A DNA stretch of 64,000 nucleotides from Bathynomus jamesi (taxonomy: Eukaryota; Arthropoda; Malacostraca; Isopoda; Cirolanidae): assembly GCA_023014485.1 (NCBI GenBank), contig JAJOZX010000999.1, forward strand, positions 581,001-645,000, read 5' to 3'. The notes under the pieces were generated by a model that saw only the letters and a list, made by a program, of their open reading frames with translations, ran no database searches and was not told the DNA's origin. A program made the position numbers and the translations under genes. This document shows, in pieces, positions 10,980-21,365 of this stretch. The first letter of the stretch is position 1; each line of letters begins with the position of its first letter.

Positions 10980-11610
10980 GGTTATTATGTATTTTATCAC
11001 ACAGTCATTTTACACACCAAAATACATTTTTCTAGTAGTATTTGATGTGATTTGTTCAAATATGACCTCCATTTCCGTCGGAAATGAGATCCAACAAAGT
11101 TATAGTACTTTGAAGTTTGGCTCATTTTCAAGGGAAATGGAAGTCAAAATCTAAGCAAAACACATCAAATATTACTAGAAAAATGTATTTTGGTATTAAT
11201 TAACCTAACCTAACCTTACCTAACTGTGGCTAAATGAGCCTAACCCTGGCTAAACGAGCTCTCGTCTGTATCCAACACCTAATCCATAATAAGGTAATAC
11301 TCTAGGCTCGTTTAGCCAGGGTTAGGCTCGTTTAGCCACGGTTAGGTTAGGTAAGGTTAGGTTAGGTTAGGTAAGGTTAGGTTAGGTTAATTAATACCAA
11401 AATACATTTTTCTAGTAATATTTGATGTGTTTTGCTTAGATTTTGACTTCCATTTCCCTTGAAAATGAGCCAAACTTCAAAGTACTATAACTTTGTTGGA
11501 TCTCATTTCTGATGGAAACGGAGGTCATATTTGAACAAATCACATCAAATACTACTAGAAAAATGTATTTTGGTGTGTAAAATGACAGTGTGATAAAATA
11601 CATAATAACC
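10980..11610. repeat. Foldback element: a palindrome built from smaller palindromes
   Basis: The left arm starts GGTTATTATGTATTTTATC and the right arm ends with its complement at 11610. The arms are about 300 bases and very similar, with the centre near 11290. Each arm is itself an imperfect palindrome of two units of about 75 bases that start CCAAAATACATTTTTCTAG, so four units alternate in orientation. TTAGG-like runs flank the centre. I see no ORF and no clean target duplication. Confidence 0.85.
11341..11390 (+). repeat. Degenerate TTAGG telomere-like run
   Basis: About ten GGTTA/GGTAA pentamer repeats close to the arthropod telomeric motif TTAGG. The complementary run, shorter, lies at 11201-11225 in the other arm of the palindrome. 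It lies inside a mobile-looking repeat, so it is not evidence of a chromosome end. Confidence 0.6.
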
Positions 11611-12894
11611 AACTGAGTCTTAAACCTTGCTTTGAGCATGACCCCAACCTCAGCTAAACACTTATTGCAAAACCACAAAATATTTGGCAACTTCATATCC
11701 CTGTACATTTGTTCTATAATTTTGATACAGGCTGAGTGATACCAATCATCACAACTCTCACATGCTACAGCTACAGCCTTAACCCCTTCCCTAACTTCCT
11801 TGTTAATGAACCTTGCCCTTAATGAACCCTAGATCTCTCTAAATACTCAGTTAAGTTAAGCTCGAAACTTAGGAATGGGGCTATTTATACTTCAGTTCAA
11901 TAATTCCAATAAAGTAAAATCTACAGAATTAATAATATAATCCACAATTTGTAAAACTTGGAACACAACAGAGAAAGTGTTCCCATTTCAACTTCCAACG
12001 CGATTATGACTACAATTTTCACACTGAGTATACGGTGATTAGGTCTAGCCGATGTATGCATGGTTAGTGACATAGGTTAACTGGATAGCCCTAGGCCCGC
12101 TTGCCTATCGGCAGCTAGTTTTATTAACTAGGCTTTTTAAGCTATTATGTTACATTCTAGAAGGTACAGAGAGAGTAGGACTGTACGTCCAAGGCTGAAG
12201 AGCTTGGATAGTTAGCTAGCTAAGTCAAATAAGTAGTCTATCGACGTAGGTCGTGGCCCCGCCTCAGGAGGCGCTGAGTGAACTTTGTGGGAGCAGTGCA
12301 CCCTTGAGGTAGAAGCGTTTCAAGTAAATACATGAGATCGAATTGTTTTACCCTCAGAGTAATAGAAACACAAGAGAAACTTTTAATTTGACCACTCCAG
12401 TTCAACCAATTAAAAGCAAAGCACACAAAGTAGCCTACCCACTTTATTATTAAAACGGCATTTCTACTTTTATAATGTAGCTTTAAACTTAATGCTACAA
12501 TGAAACTATTAAAATTGAACTGCAACAACTGAAGACGAATCAACTATCCATCATGTCTAGTTTCTGACTGCTTTCTATACACCTAACCCCTTCAGGACCC
12601 CTTCAACCTTTCACAAATTGCGTAAACAGCAAATAGAAAATGAAGCCGCAGGGAGATCATGCAGAAGATTCATCTTTAAGAAATCGTGAATTTACTTTCT
12701 AATATTATTTTCCCACGTTGGTTTTCATTATATACTAATTTGTCATTTTATTATTATTATTTATATATTAAATTTTAATTAATGGGTTATATTATTTTAC
12801 ACAAAATCAATTAAAGTTTTTACCACGTGTGATACAGGTTAAAAATTTTTACTACGTGGAATTATATACGATATGTTGGTTTATACACAGATGA

Positions 12895-12940
12895 CATCGT
12901 TGGGCCTACATATATTTCTATATATGTAGGCCCAACGATG
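12895..12940. repeat. Perfect 21-bp hairpin
   Basis: Left arm 12895-12915 and right arm 12920-12940 are exact complements separated by TTCT. The arm contains GTTGGGCCTACATATA. It could be a tiny foldback or a structured RNA; nothing nearby decides. Confidence 0.8.
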
Positions 12941-13215
12941 CCTATATAAATTAATTAATACACATAGCAGAAGTGTCAAATTCATCGTTTCATTATACCA
13001 AATGAAATTCATATCAGCGCAGTAAAACAAGTGCAACAACTTAATGTCATGGCAACACCACGCTTGAAAGTATGACGCCAAAAACGCCAAATCACATAGG
13101 TGTGGACACTGTGGAGCTACGTAGTGGGATGTCATGGTACTCATGGATCAAGAAGTCTGTTGATCCACCAGATCTGCACAGGTCCGCGTAAAATGGTGAT
13201 AACTTTTATTGGCAG

Positions 13216-13275
13216 AATATCCTTATTTATTACACTTCCGGTTTATTGACAGTTTACACATGCCAGCGCGAATTG
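13216..13275 (+). repeat. Dispersed repeat shared with 24328-24390
   Basis: Both places read CTTATTTATTACACTTC then GGTTTATTGA and GTTTACACATGCCAGCG with few differences. Similarity stops on both sides after about 55-60 bases. Confidence 0.65.
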
Positions 13276-14056
13276 TCGTTGATTTGATGATGAAAAAAAA
13301 TAGTTGTTTGAGATATTTCATTTTTTGATGATAATGGTAATGATAAGGACAAGCTTTGTTGGCAGATATAAATCCCCATACTTTTGTTTGTAAGATTTGT
13401 TTAGATGAAGCCCGTTAAAGCTGTACATTTTAAGAACGTATGATAGTCAAATTTAAACTGTTATTGCTAACCCTTTTAGCGAAAAGATACTCATATTTTA
13501 TCGTCATTCTAATAACTTATTCTAACCTTGCAAACCTAACCAGGCCTAACACGATTTAGCCTACTACAGTAGTAGTAGTAGTAGTATATATTTTTCCTCA
13601 GTATGATCAGGTTTGTACTATACTTTTATGGTGTATTCTGCTAAGTTCAAACCAAGAGCAGAAAATACTCTGCCATAAGTCAAGTACTACACTCCACACA
13701 GACAATCCAGACTCTAGAGATCCAACACCAATTAACCTCGGGAGCTGTTCCAAAAAATCAACCATGCAACCAGGGGCGAAGCCAGCCCTCTGGCCCCGGG
13801 TGGCCAAACTTAGAAAGATTTCCCCAAAATTCAAAGTTAGCATTTCGAGCGCGCAGCGCGAGCATAATGGCGTGGGGTCCAGGAGCCGGCCCGCCCTAAG
13901 GATAGGCTTGCCAACCCTCCCGGATTCGCGGAGACTCCCAGAATCGTGTGTGTTCTCCCGGCTCCCGGAACGTTATCCTAATCTCCTGGATATCTTACAA
14001 TTTGAGAATAGTTTTCTTTAAATACATAATTTGGTATCACCTTATCATTATTATTA

Positions 14057-14731
14057 TGGAAAACTGATGAGTGGGTAGTTGGGAGGTAACGAAAATGGTT
14101 CACTGAGTAGGTAGGTAGTTAATCTAACAATCATTAAATTCCTTTTATGTCAATAACTGGGTGGATGAAACCAATTGGTTGCTCACCAGAGTTATTCTCC
14201 ACACTAGTATTTATATACTGTGTGGGAGGAGCGTGCTCGGTAATAAGGATACATTACCGCTCAACCAACCGAGGAATAAACCAAGACAACGCTGGTACGA
14301 AGAAGCCCCGCGAAGAGGAGAACAAAGAGAGAACGAAAACGAAGAACGGGGCGAGAGGACGTACCAGCAAAGTGCGCTCTCGAAAACATAACCGGAGAAG
14401 GGAGACACTCCGATAACAAAAAGTAAGTGACTAATTGAGTTTTTACACCAAAGTTAATCTCATTAAATTAAGCTGGGTCAGACAAGTTAGGCCTACATTG
14501 TGGCCTAAGACCCAGCATCAACTCATAGCTTAACAAAGGTGAAGGTAGATTGCCCTAACCTAATTCTTGTGAGGAATCCTACTGTGGACCTCAATTTATC
14601 TGCCCGCTCTGGACCATTTCCGGAATCTCTAGGCTGACCCCTCTAGGCTAGACTTGATCTACTCTATAGTTAGACTGGAGATATAAGGGGTGGGTTAATT
14701 GTGGACCAATTCATACAGAGCATTTTTCGCA
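14057..14731 (+). repeat. 5' LTR of the BEL/Pao element
   Basis: It begins TGGAAAACTGATGAG, ends CATTTTTCGCA, and matches 20586-21259 apart from single-base indels. Open frames across it are accidental. Confidence 0.9.
14208..14280 (+). promoter_or_regulatory. LTR core: TATA-like box and polyadenylation signal (5' copy)
   Basis: TATTTATATA at 14208-14217 is a good TATA-like box, and AATAAA lies 58 bases further on at 14275-14280. This places the U3/R boundary between them and the polyadenylation site shortly after. Inferred from motif spacing only. Confidence 0.5.
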
Positions 14732-14751
14732 TTGGTGGTCCGTGTGTGGGG
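14732..14751 (+). other. Candidate primer-binding site
   Basis: TTGGTGGTCCGTGTGTGGGG directly follows the 5' LTR, as a minus-strand primer site should. TGG complements a CCA tail. I cannot name the tRNA. Confidence 0.4.
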
Positions 14752-15246
14752 AATTTACAAACCTTAACTTACTTAACAAAAATTGCAGAATTAGGCTAAA
14801 TAGCCTAAGTCTAGCCTAAGCCTAAGCTAATCAAGCCTAATTAGGTCTACAACCTAGGGCCTAACTAGGAAACATTTACATTAAAGGAGTCTCATTCTCT
14901 TATAAGCTTAGACCTGAGTGACATAAGTACTTGGGGGGGATTAAACCAAATTTAAACTTGACTGTTTTGTCTGTGCTCTCTCTTCTCTGGTAATTTCTTC
15001 TTGTCCTATATTTCATTACGATCCCCAGTTAAACAACATTAGTGAACAAGCATTTAAAATGCATACAACTCCAAGCATCCAATTCTTCTTTTAAGGAAGA
15101 ATCACTCAACAGATTTTTTCAACAGGCACATGCATTCCTTGCAATCTGTGTGTATATATATGTATATATACACTGTACTCTTTACATGTGCCACAAATAC
15201 ACTCAACCTATCTGAACATAAGCAAGGATTGCATGGGTTACTCAAT

Positions 15247-15740
15247 GAGGGTCTTATGGCCTATCTTGGCCATGGGCCAAACAATGAGCCTTGGTCTTGT
15301 GGCCTACCTTGGCCATGGGCCAAACAATGAGCCTTGGTCTTGTGGCCTACCTTGGCCATGGGCCAAACAATGAGCCTTGGTCTTGTGGCCTACCTTGGCC
15401 ATGGGCCAAACAATGAGCCTTGGTCTTGTGGCCTACCTTGGCCATGGGCCAAACAATGAGCCTTGGTCTTGTGGCCTACCTTGGCCATGGGCCAAACAAT
15501 AAAGGTCTTATGGCCTACCTCAGCCATGGGCCAAAACAATTGAACCTTGGTCTTGTGGCTTATTGTGGCCATGGGCCAAACATTAAATGTCTTATGGCCT
15601 ACCTTGGCCATGGGCTAAACATTGTCTTATGGCCTACCTTGGCCATAGGGAAAACTATTACAAGGGTCTTATGGCCTACCTTGGCCATAAGGAAAACTAT
15701 TACAAGGGTCTTATGGCCTCCCTTGGCCAGAGACCAAACA
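15247..15740 (+). repeat. Minisatellite of about twelve 34-44 base units inside the BEL/Pao leader
   Basis: Units read as GTCTTGTGGCCTACC followed by TTGGCCATGGGCCAA. Units two to six are nearly identical and 43-44 long; the later ones vary in length and sequence. The core TTGGCCATGGGCCAA is close to a perfect palindrome, so each unit can fold. It lies in the leader or start of gag, upstream of the zinc knuckles. Translation of any frame is repetitive and not gag-like. Confidence 0.85.
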
Positions 15741-15904
15741 ATACAAAATAAGACCCAGACTGGATAAACCAAAGACTGTTCCCAGAGACCAACTAGCTAC
15801 AGCCAAACAGACAAAACTTGATACTGTAGAATCAAATGTGACCAACTATAAAACACGAACACCTACATTACAGAACTTTAATGTAACTGCTGCCTAAACT
15901 TATA

Positions 15905-16136
15905 CACCATATTGCAAATTTTGTGCAAGTAATGAACACAGTAGTACTGGGTGTGACAAATATTCAGATTTTAACCAAAGGGTAAAAGATGTGAACAGTT
16001 GAACCTGTGTAAAAAGTGTACTGGCCAGGGACATTATAAGAAAGACTGTAAATCTAGGTTAAGATTCAAGTGTAAGTTTTGTAAAAGTTTACGACATGTC
16101 TCATCAATGTGTGATTCACCAAAGTGTCCAAAATAG
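15905..16136 (+). pseudogene. BEL/Pao gag C-terminus with zinc knuckles
   Basis: Gag packages element RNA into particles. Two frames together show a CCHC knuckle (CKFCASNEHSSTGC, about 15913-15955) and a second cysteine cluster (LCKKCTGQGHYKKDC then CKFC, about 15996-16100), the arrangement usual at the gag-pol junction of BEL/Pao. A one-base shift separates them near 15980, and the second frame ends in TAG at 16134-16136. The capsid-like N-terminal part is not recognisable in the preceding 150 bases, where the minisatellite ends. Confidence 0.65.
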
Positions 16137-16249
16137 TACTCAAACTCAAAAGATACCTCCCCCAAACAAAGGTAATCAAGAAAATGCCACTTTCATGGGA
16201 CATTCTGCTTGTTCAAACAATGTAACAAGAAACACAGATTCTTTTACCA

Positions 16250-18847
16250 ACTATTACTTTGGACTTAGTGAATAGTGAGGGTAGTACCACTCCAGTGAGA
16301 TGTCTTATAGACTGTTGTTCTCAACAAACATTTGTTTCAAAAAATGTAGTTAATAAATTGGGTTTGACACCAAACCCGAATGAACAAAACTCAATATTGC
16401 ATCCTTTGTTAAGGATAACTCGGACAAAAATAGCTATAAGACAATTGACCTGGAACTACATTTAGGAAGTAAATTCAAGAAAATTGAAGCAGTTATTATT
16501 TCTAAAGTAGGACAAAACAAACTGGTTATACCCAAACTAGAACAAACCATAAATCATTTGAAAAAACTACAAAATAGCTGATAGACATATCACTAACAAC
16601 ACAGTAGCTAACATTGAAATGCTAATAGGGGCAGATTATATTAATCTTATTCATAAGGGCATAGTAGAGATAGGTAATGGTATAGCTATTCAGACTCCAT
16701 CAGGGATAGCCCCTTTGGGTGACCTATCAGACTACAACCTAGACCTAAACCAAAACAGTTCATGACCAACAAATACTATGTGCCTCAACTCAGTCCTACA
16801 TAACACCTGTAAGAATAGCAACACTTTGAATAATATTATCTCAACTGAGAACATTAATTCATCATTATCAAATGAAACTTTGGATGAGGCAATTCAAACT
16901 TTATGGTTGCTAGAATCTGTGGGTATATATGACACAAATCAAACTTCAGAAGATCAGTTAATGGTAGAAAGATTTGAAGACACCATTCAGTGCAAAGACA
17001 ATAGTTATTTTGTTGAGTTACCTTGGAAAATAAATTGTCCAACTTTAAGAGACAATCTCAAAGTAGCTAAAGGACATTTATATAAAGTAATGAAAAAACT
17101 CAGACAAGATAATAATATTGTAAAGTACAGTGATGTCTTCAAAGAACAGCTACAGAAAGGCTTCATTGAAGAAGTAACAATAACCCTTTTAAAAAAGATG
17201 GTTGTCATTATTTAACCCACAGGGGGGTTTATCGACAAGATGCCCCAACAACAAAACTCAGAGTAGTATATAACTGTAGCCTCAAAGACAGTGATAAACA
17301 CAGTTTGAATGATTGCTTGATTGAGGGTCCTAATCTCATTTCTGACCTTGTGAAGATCTTACTGAGGTTCAGGTTAGACAAATATGCTGTACAAAGTGAC
17401 ATTTCAAAGGCATTTTTGAGAATAAATCTTAAAAATGAATATGATAAGAACCAACTAAGGTTCTTATGGTTCAAGGATCCATTTGATTTGAATAAAGGGT
17501 TCATAACCTATAGATTTAATGTTGTGTTGTTTGGAGCCAATTGCTCACCTAGCCTATTAGCATTGACAATTAACATCATTTAAACCAGTTTAATAACTCT
17601 CTAACATTGAACTTCCTTAAGGAACATTTTTACGTAGACAATCTAATAGGCTCAACGACAACAAAATCTGAATTATCTGAAGTCTATGAACACTCTCAAA
17701 ACATTATGCAACAAGGTAACTTTGAACTTAGAGAGTGGATTTCAAATATGAGGATTTAAACAAAAAGATTTTAAAGGATAATAATGGTCTTACTGAGCCA
17801 TCAGACAGAGTTAAAACTTTAGGTATGAACTGGTATTTGGATGCAACTTCTAACAGTCATGATTCAATCTGTACTAAAGGTTTTAAACTTGATGAGGAAG
17901 CAAATACTAAAAGACAAATATTATCAGAGGCTTCCAAAATTTTTGATCCTATGGGTCTATTCCTGCCTTCAACAATAAAATCAAAGATTCTCCTCCAAGA
18001 AATTTGGAGGACAAATGTTGGGTGGGATGATCCAATAACAAATGAAAATCAAAAATCTTGGAAGAAGTTAGCTACTGATTTAACAAAAGTGCAGAACATT
18101 AAAATTCAAAGGTGCTGTGGGTTTAGGGATAAGCCCCAGAGACTTCATGTGTTTGCTGATGCAAGCACACAAGCTTATGGGTGCTGTGCGTATCTTGTAA
18201 GCCCTACAGAAAGTCATCTAATTTATGCAAAAGGGAAAGTAGCACCTCTCAAACCTATTCGAACCATACCTCAATTGGAACTATTGGCTGCTACATTAGC
18301 CATTAAAACCATTTCATTGCTTAAGGATGCTTACTATGACGTGTATAAGTATATCCACGTCTGGCTTGACAGTCAGATTTGTCTTGCCTGGATACGGAAT
18401 GATAGCATTAATAGTAAGAATATCTTTGTAAGAAATAGGCTAAAAGAAATAGCTGACGCTAATGAAAGCCTACAAGTAAACTTTCACTATGTTCCAACTA
18501 AACAGAATCCAGCAGACTTTCTGACCAGAGGTTTATCCTACAAGTTGTTGAAGTCAAACAAAACTTGGTTTATGGGACCAAAGTGGCTCTGTGATACAGA
18601 CCAATGGCCTGTGGAACAAGTTAACTTGACATTAAATTTAATCTTTTCAAATGAAAAGGTTGAACCAATCACTAATTATGAAAAGTATTCTGATTTCAAC
18701 AAACTTGTCAGGGTGACAGCCTACTGTTTGAGGTTTGCTCACAACTGTTTAGCTACAATTAACAAACAGCTAAATAAAAACAATCATAATTATACAGAAG
18801 TTGCAACCCAATATTGGATAGGCCAGCCAACAAAAAGAGTACAATAA
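16250..18847 (+). pseudogene. BEL/Pao pol: protease, reverse transcriptase, RNase H
   Basis: Protease: 16259-16465 has a hydrophobic stretch then LIDCCSQQTF where the family has D-[ST]-G, so the active-site glycine is gone. RT: 16778-17750 carries QSDISKAFL and LFGANCSPSLL, and the catalytic box reads YVDN at 17631-17642 instead of YVDD. RNase H: within 17735-18847, HVFADAST, PQLELLAA, WLDSQICLAWI and TKQNPADFLTRG give the acidic residues in order. The frame shifts by one base near 17180, 17580 and 17745, and shorter breaks occur upstream. Relative to the young LTRs this is a surprisingly broken pol; see findings. Confidence 0.8.
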
Positions 18848-18905
18848 AGAGTTAGAATTCTTAACAAATGGGAAACAAACAAAAGAACCTGTACCATCAG
18901 TAGTT

Positions 18906-20331
18906 GTGGATCTAAACTTGTTCAGAGATGAGGAAGGCCTTCTAAGGTGTAAAGGGAGATTAGACAAATCAAAACTGTCATACAAAAGCAAAAATCCAAT
19001 CCTTTTACCTAGATTTAGCTATTTGACAACATTAATCATCAGAAAAATACACAATGATGTATATCATATGGGGGTACCACAGACACTAACTACATTAAGA
19101 AAAACTTATTGGATACCCAAGGGAAGGATCACTGTTAAAACAGTCCTGAGTGAGTGTGTCACATGTAGGCGTATTCATGCTAGGCCCTATAGGAAACCAA
19201 ATCCTCCTGCTTTGCCAGAGGAGAGAGTTACTCTCAACAGACCCTTTGAGACTGTAGGCATTGACTATACAGGAGCATTGACTGTAGGGGTGGGTGACAC
19301 GAACAAAAAATGTACATTGTACTGTTTACATGTGCAGCCTCACGAGCTGTTTATTTGGATGTTGTGGAGGACCTAACAGCAGAATCTTTTGTTGCTGTCT
19401 TTAAGAGATTCTGTGCACGACATTCAGTACCCAAGACAGTTTGGACTGACAATGCTACATATTTCAAAGCTGGTGAACAAGTCATCCACGACTTGTTAAG
19501 CAATGAAATCACACAATTATATATACAAAATCAAAACATAAAGTGGAAGTATATTCCAGTTGCCTCTCCTTGGTATGGTTCTATCTGGGAGAGGAATATA
19601 CAAACAGTAAAGAATTGCTTGAAGAAAGCAATTGGCAAAAAACAGATACACTTATTTGGGTTACTCACTCTCCTGGCTGAGATTGAGAACATCATTAACA
19701 ATAGGCCACTCACTTATGTGAGTGACAACATTAATGACCCAGAACCATTAACTCCAAATCATTTGATTCGGGGAGAACAAGTTAGTCTCCTGCCGGACTA
19801 CAATATAGACTCTTCAGAAGACCCAAACTGGACTCAACGACATGATGAGCTCCAGACTAAGTTACAACATTTAACTAGAGTTAAAGCTCATTTCATTAAA
19901 CAGTGGAAAACTGAGTACTTGATGGGTCTAAGGGAGAGACATAAACAAATGACTAAGAAGGATTGGTCTGACACAATTAAGGTAGGGGACCTTGTTCTCA
20001 TACATGACAGTACTCCAAGACAAACTGGCCTCTGGCTAGAGTTTCAGAACTCAGACCAGGGGCAGATGGGGTAACAAGAGTGGTCAAATTAAGGACTTCA
20101 ACGGGTGACACAACAAGAGACATTTCTCTTTTGTACCCTTTAGAGTCTGGACCCAAAACAATGGACTTTGGAGAACCTTCTCCACTGACAGTAACAACTG
20201 GAGACACTGAACTTCCAGTAACTATTCCTTTGACAGTAGGAGTGGTAACGCATCCTACTACAACATTGACAGACACAAGACCTCAGCGACAAACAGCATT
20301 AAAGCGCGACTATTTTTACAACAAAAAATAG
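18906..20331 (+). pseudogene. BEL/Pao pol: integrase and C-terminal tail
   Basis: Integrase inserts the DNA copy. An HHCC zinc module is visible as IHNDVYHMGVPQ with CVTC about 30 residues on. The catalytic core has GIDYTGAL, TDNATYF and SIWERNIQ, supplying the D, D and E residues. Frame changes by one base near 19310 (A-run) and near 20040. The C-terminal part (GDLVLIHD, then the RTSTGDTTRDISLLYPLE-type tail) is typical of the clade. The catalytic residues are all present. Confidence 0.8.
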
Positions 20332-20585
20332 ATGCTGGGGAATTGTAATTTTATCTTCTAACTTTCATTTTTCTTTTCTTATGGTAAAGACCATAGACAG
20401 TTTCATCCTATGGATGTATATTTTCTCTTCTAATTAAATGCTACACCTTCTCCATGAGAAGGTGAGGATAGGCACTGTTAATCAGATTAACAGGCATTTA
20501 CAGTTAAATAGTTAGCTAGTCTACACTCAGACAAAAATTGGTGACAATGACACCAAAATTTTTATCTCCCGGGGCCCCCAGTATA
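20332..20585 (+). other. Pol-to-3'LTR spacer
   Basis: No ORF. GATGCTGGGGAATTG at 20332-20346 looks like a polypurine tract but is 240 bases from the LTR start, and the bases just before the LTR (CCCGGGGCCCCCAGTA) are not purine-rich. GGTGACAATGACACC near 20543 is a small inverted repeat. Confidence 0.4.
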
Positions 20586-21259
20586 TGGAAAACTGATGAG
20601 TGGGTAGTTGGGAGGTAACGAAAATGGTTCACTGAGTAGGTAGGTAGTTAATCTAACAATCATTAAATTCCTTTTATGTCAATAACTGGGTGGATGAAAC
20701 CAATTGGTTGCTCACCAGAGTTATTCTCCACACTAGTATTTATATACTGTGTGGGAGGAGCGTGCTCGGTAATAAGGATACATTACCGCTCAACCAACCG
20801 AGGAATAAACCAAGACAACGCTGGTACGAGAAGCCCCGCGAAGAGGAGAACAAAGGAGAACGAAAACGAAGAACGGGGCGAGAGGACGTACCAGCAAAGT
20901 GCGCTCTCGAAAACATAACCGGAGAAGGGAGACACTCCGATAACAAAAAGTAAGTGACTAATTGAGTTTTTACACCAAAGTTAATCTCATTAAATTAAGC
21001 TGGGTCAGACAAGTTAGGCCTACATTGTGGCCTAAGACCCAGCATCAACTCATAGCTTAACAAAGGTGAAGGTAGATTGCCCTAACCTAATTCTTGTGAG
21101 GAATCCTACTGTGGACCTCAATTTATCTGCCCGCTCTGGACCATTTCCGGAATCTCTAGGCTGACCCCTCTAGGCTAGACTTGATCTACTCTATAGTTAG
21201 ACTGGAGATATAAGGGGTGGGTTAATTGTGGACCAATTCATACAGAGCATTTTTTCGCA
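20586..21259 (+). repeat. 3' LTR of the BEL/Pao element
   Basis: 674 bases, same ends as the 5' LTR. TATA-like box at 20737-20746 and AATAAA at 20804-20809 mirror the 5' copy. It is followed by ATTA. Confidence 0.9.
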
Positions 21260-21308
21260 ATTATATTATTAGCCTTTAAATAATCTGTTTTTTTTTTACT
21301 ATTGATAT

Positions 21309-21312
21309 AAAT

Positions 21313-21364
<52 letters not shown>

Positions 21365-21365
21365 A
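21309..21365. repeat. (TA)n microsatellite
   Basis: Almost uninterrupted TA dinucleotides in the right half of the 13903-21588 MITE. Confidence 0.9.

Larger units (their letters stand above)
9660..11770 (-). pseudogene. L2-like LINE: ORF1 zinc finger and endonuclease relic, twice interrupted
   Basis: Reading leftward: about 11765-11615 encodes a PHD-like cysteine/histidine module (CESCDDWYHSAC then WFCNKC) as found in ORF1 of L2/CR1 elements. Between 10975 and 10800 is degraded linker. At 10780-10525 the apurinic-type endonuclease is recognisable by VIIIGDFNYR and QLIKEPTRENVILDLLLTN, and at 9895-9760 by LGSSDHFIIGF. The endonuclease makes the target nick for integration. Two insertions split the copy: a 0.63 kb palindrome (10980-11610) just after the zinc finger and a 0.62 kb MITE (9899-10521) inside the endonuclease. 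No RT follows at the left, so the copy is 3'-truncated or rearranged. Several stops are present. Confidence 0.75.
11771..13902. other. Unassigned DNA, no gene recognised
   Basis: About 2.1 kb of AT-rich sequence. The part next to 11770 may be the 5' region of the LINE. I see a perfect hairpin at 12895-12940, a stretch shared with 24328-24390, a (TAG)n run near 13565-13585, and from about 13770 a G/C-richer segment (starting near CAGGGGCGAAGCC) that resumes after 21588 and is therefore a host repeat split by a later insertion. Short open frames lack motifs. Confidence 0.5.
14057..21259 (+). mobile_element. BEL/Pao LTR retrotransposon, 7.2 kb
   Basis: Two LTRs of about 675 bases (TG...CA) flank a gag-pol interior on the plus strand. 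ATTA precedes the left LTR (14053-14056) and follows the right LTR (21260-21263), a 4-bp duplication. The interior holds a leader with a long minisatellite, gag zinc knuckles, protease, RT, RNase H and integrase in BEL/Pao order. The LTRs differ only by three single-base indels that I could find, so insertion was recent. Pol has many frame breaks. It sits inside the hAT-like MITE at 13903-21588. Confidence 0.9.

Noticed and set aside
11341..11390. Chromosome end (telomere)
   Set aside because: The repeats are short, degenerate and paired with a complementary run inside a palindrome, with kilobases of sequence on both sides.
14147..14416. Open frames in both LTR copies (SITGWMKPIG type)
   Set aside because: They lie in non-coding LTR, carry the TATA-like box and polyadenylation signal, and differ between copies by frame-shifting indels.
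15247..15740. CRISPR-like array
   Set aside because: Units are contiguous without unique spacers and sit inside a eukaryotic retrotransposon leader; it is a minisatellite.
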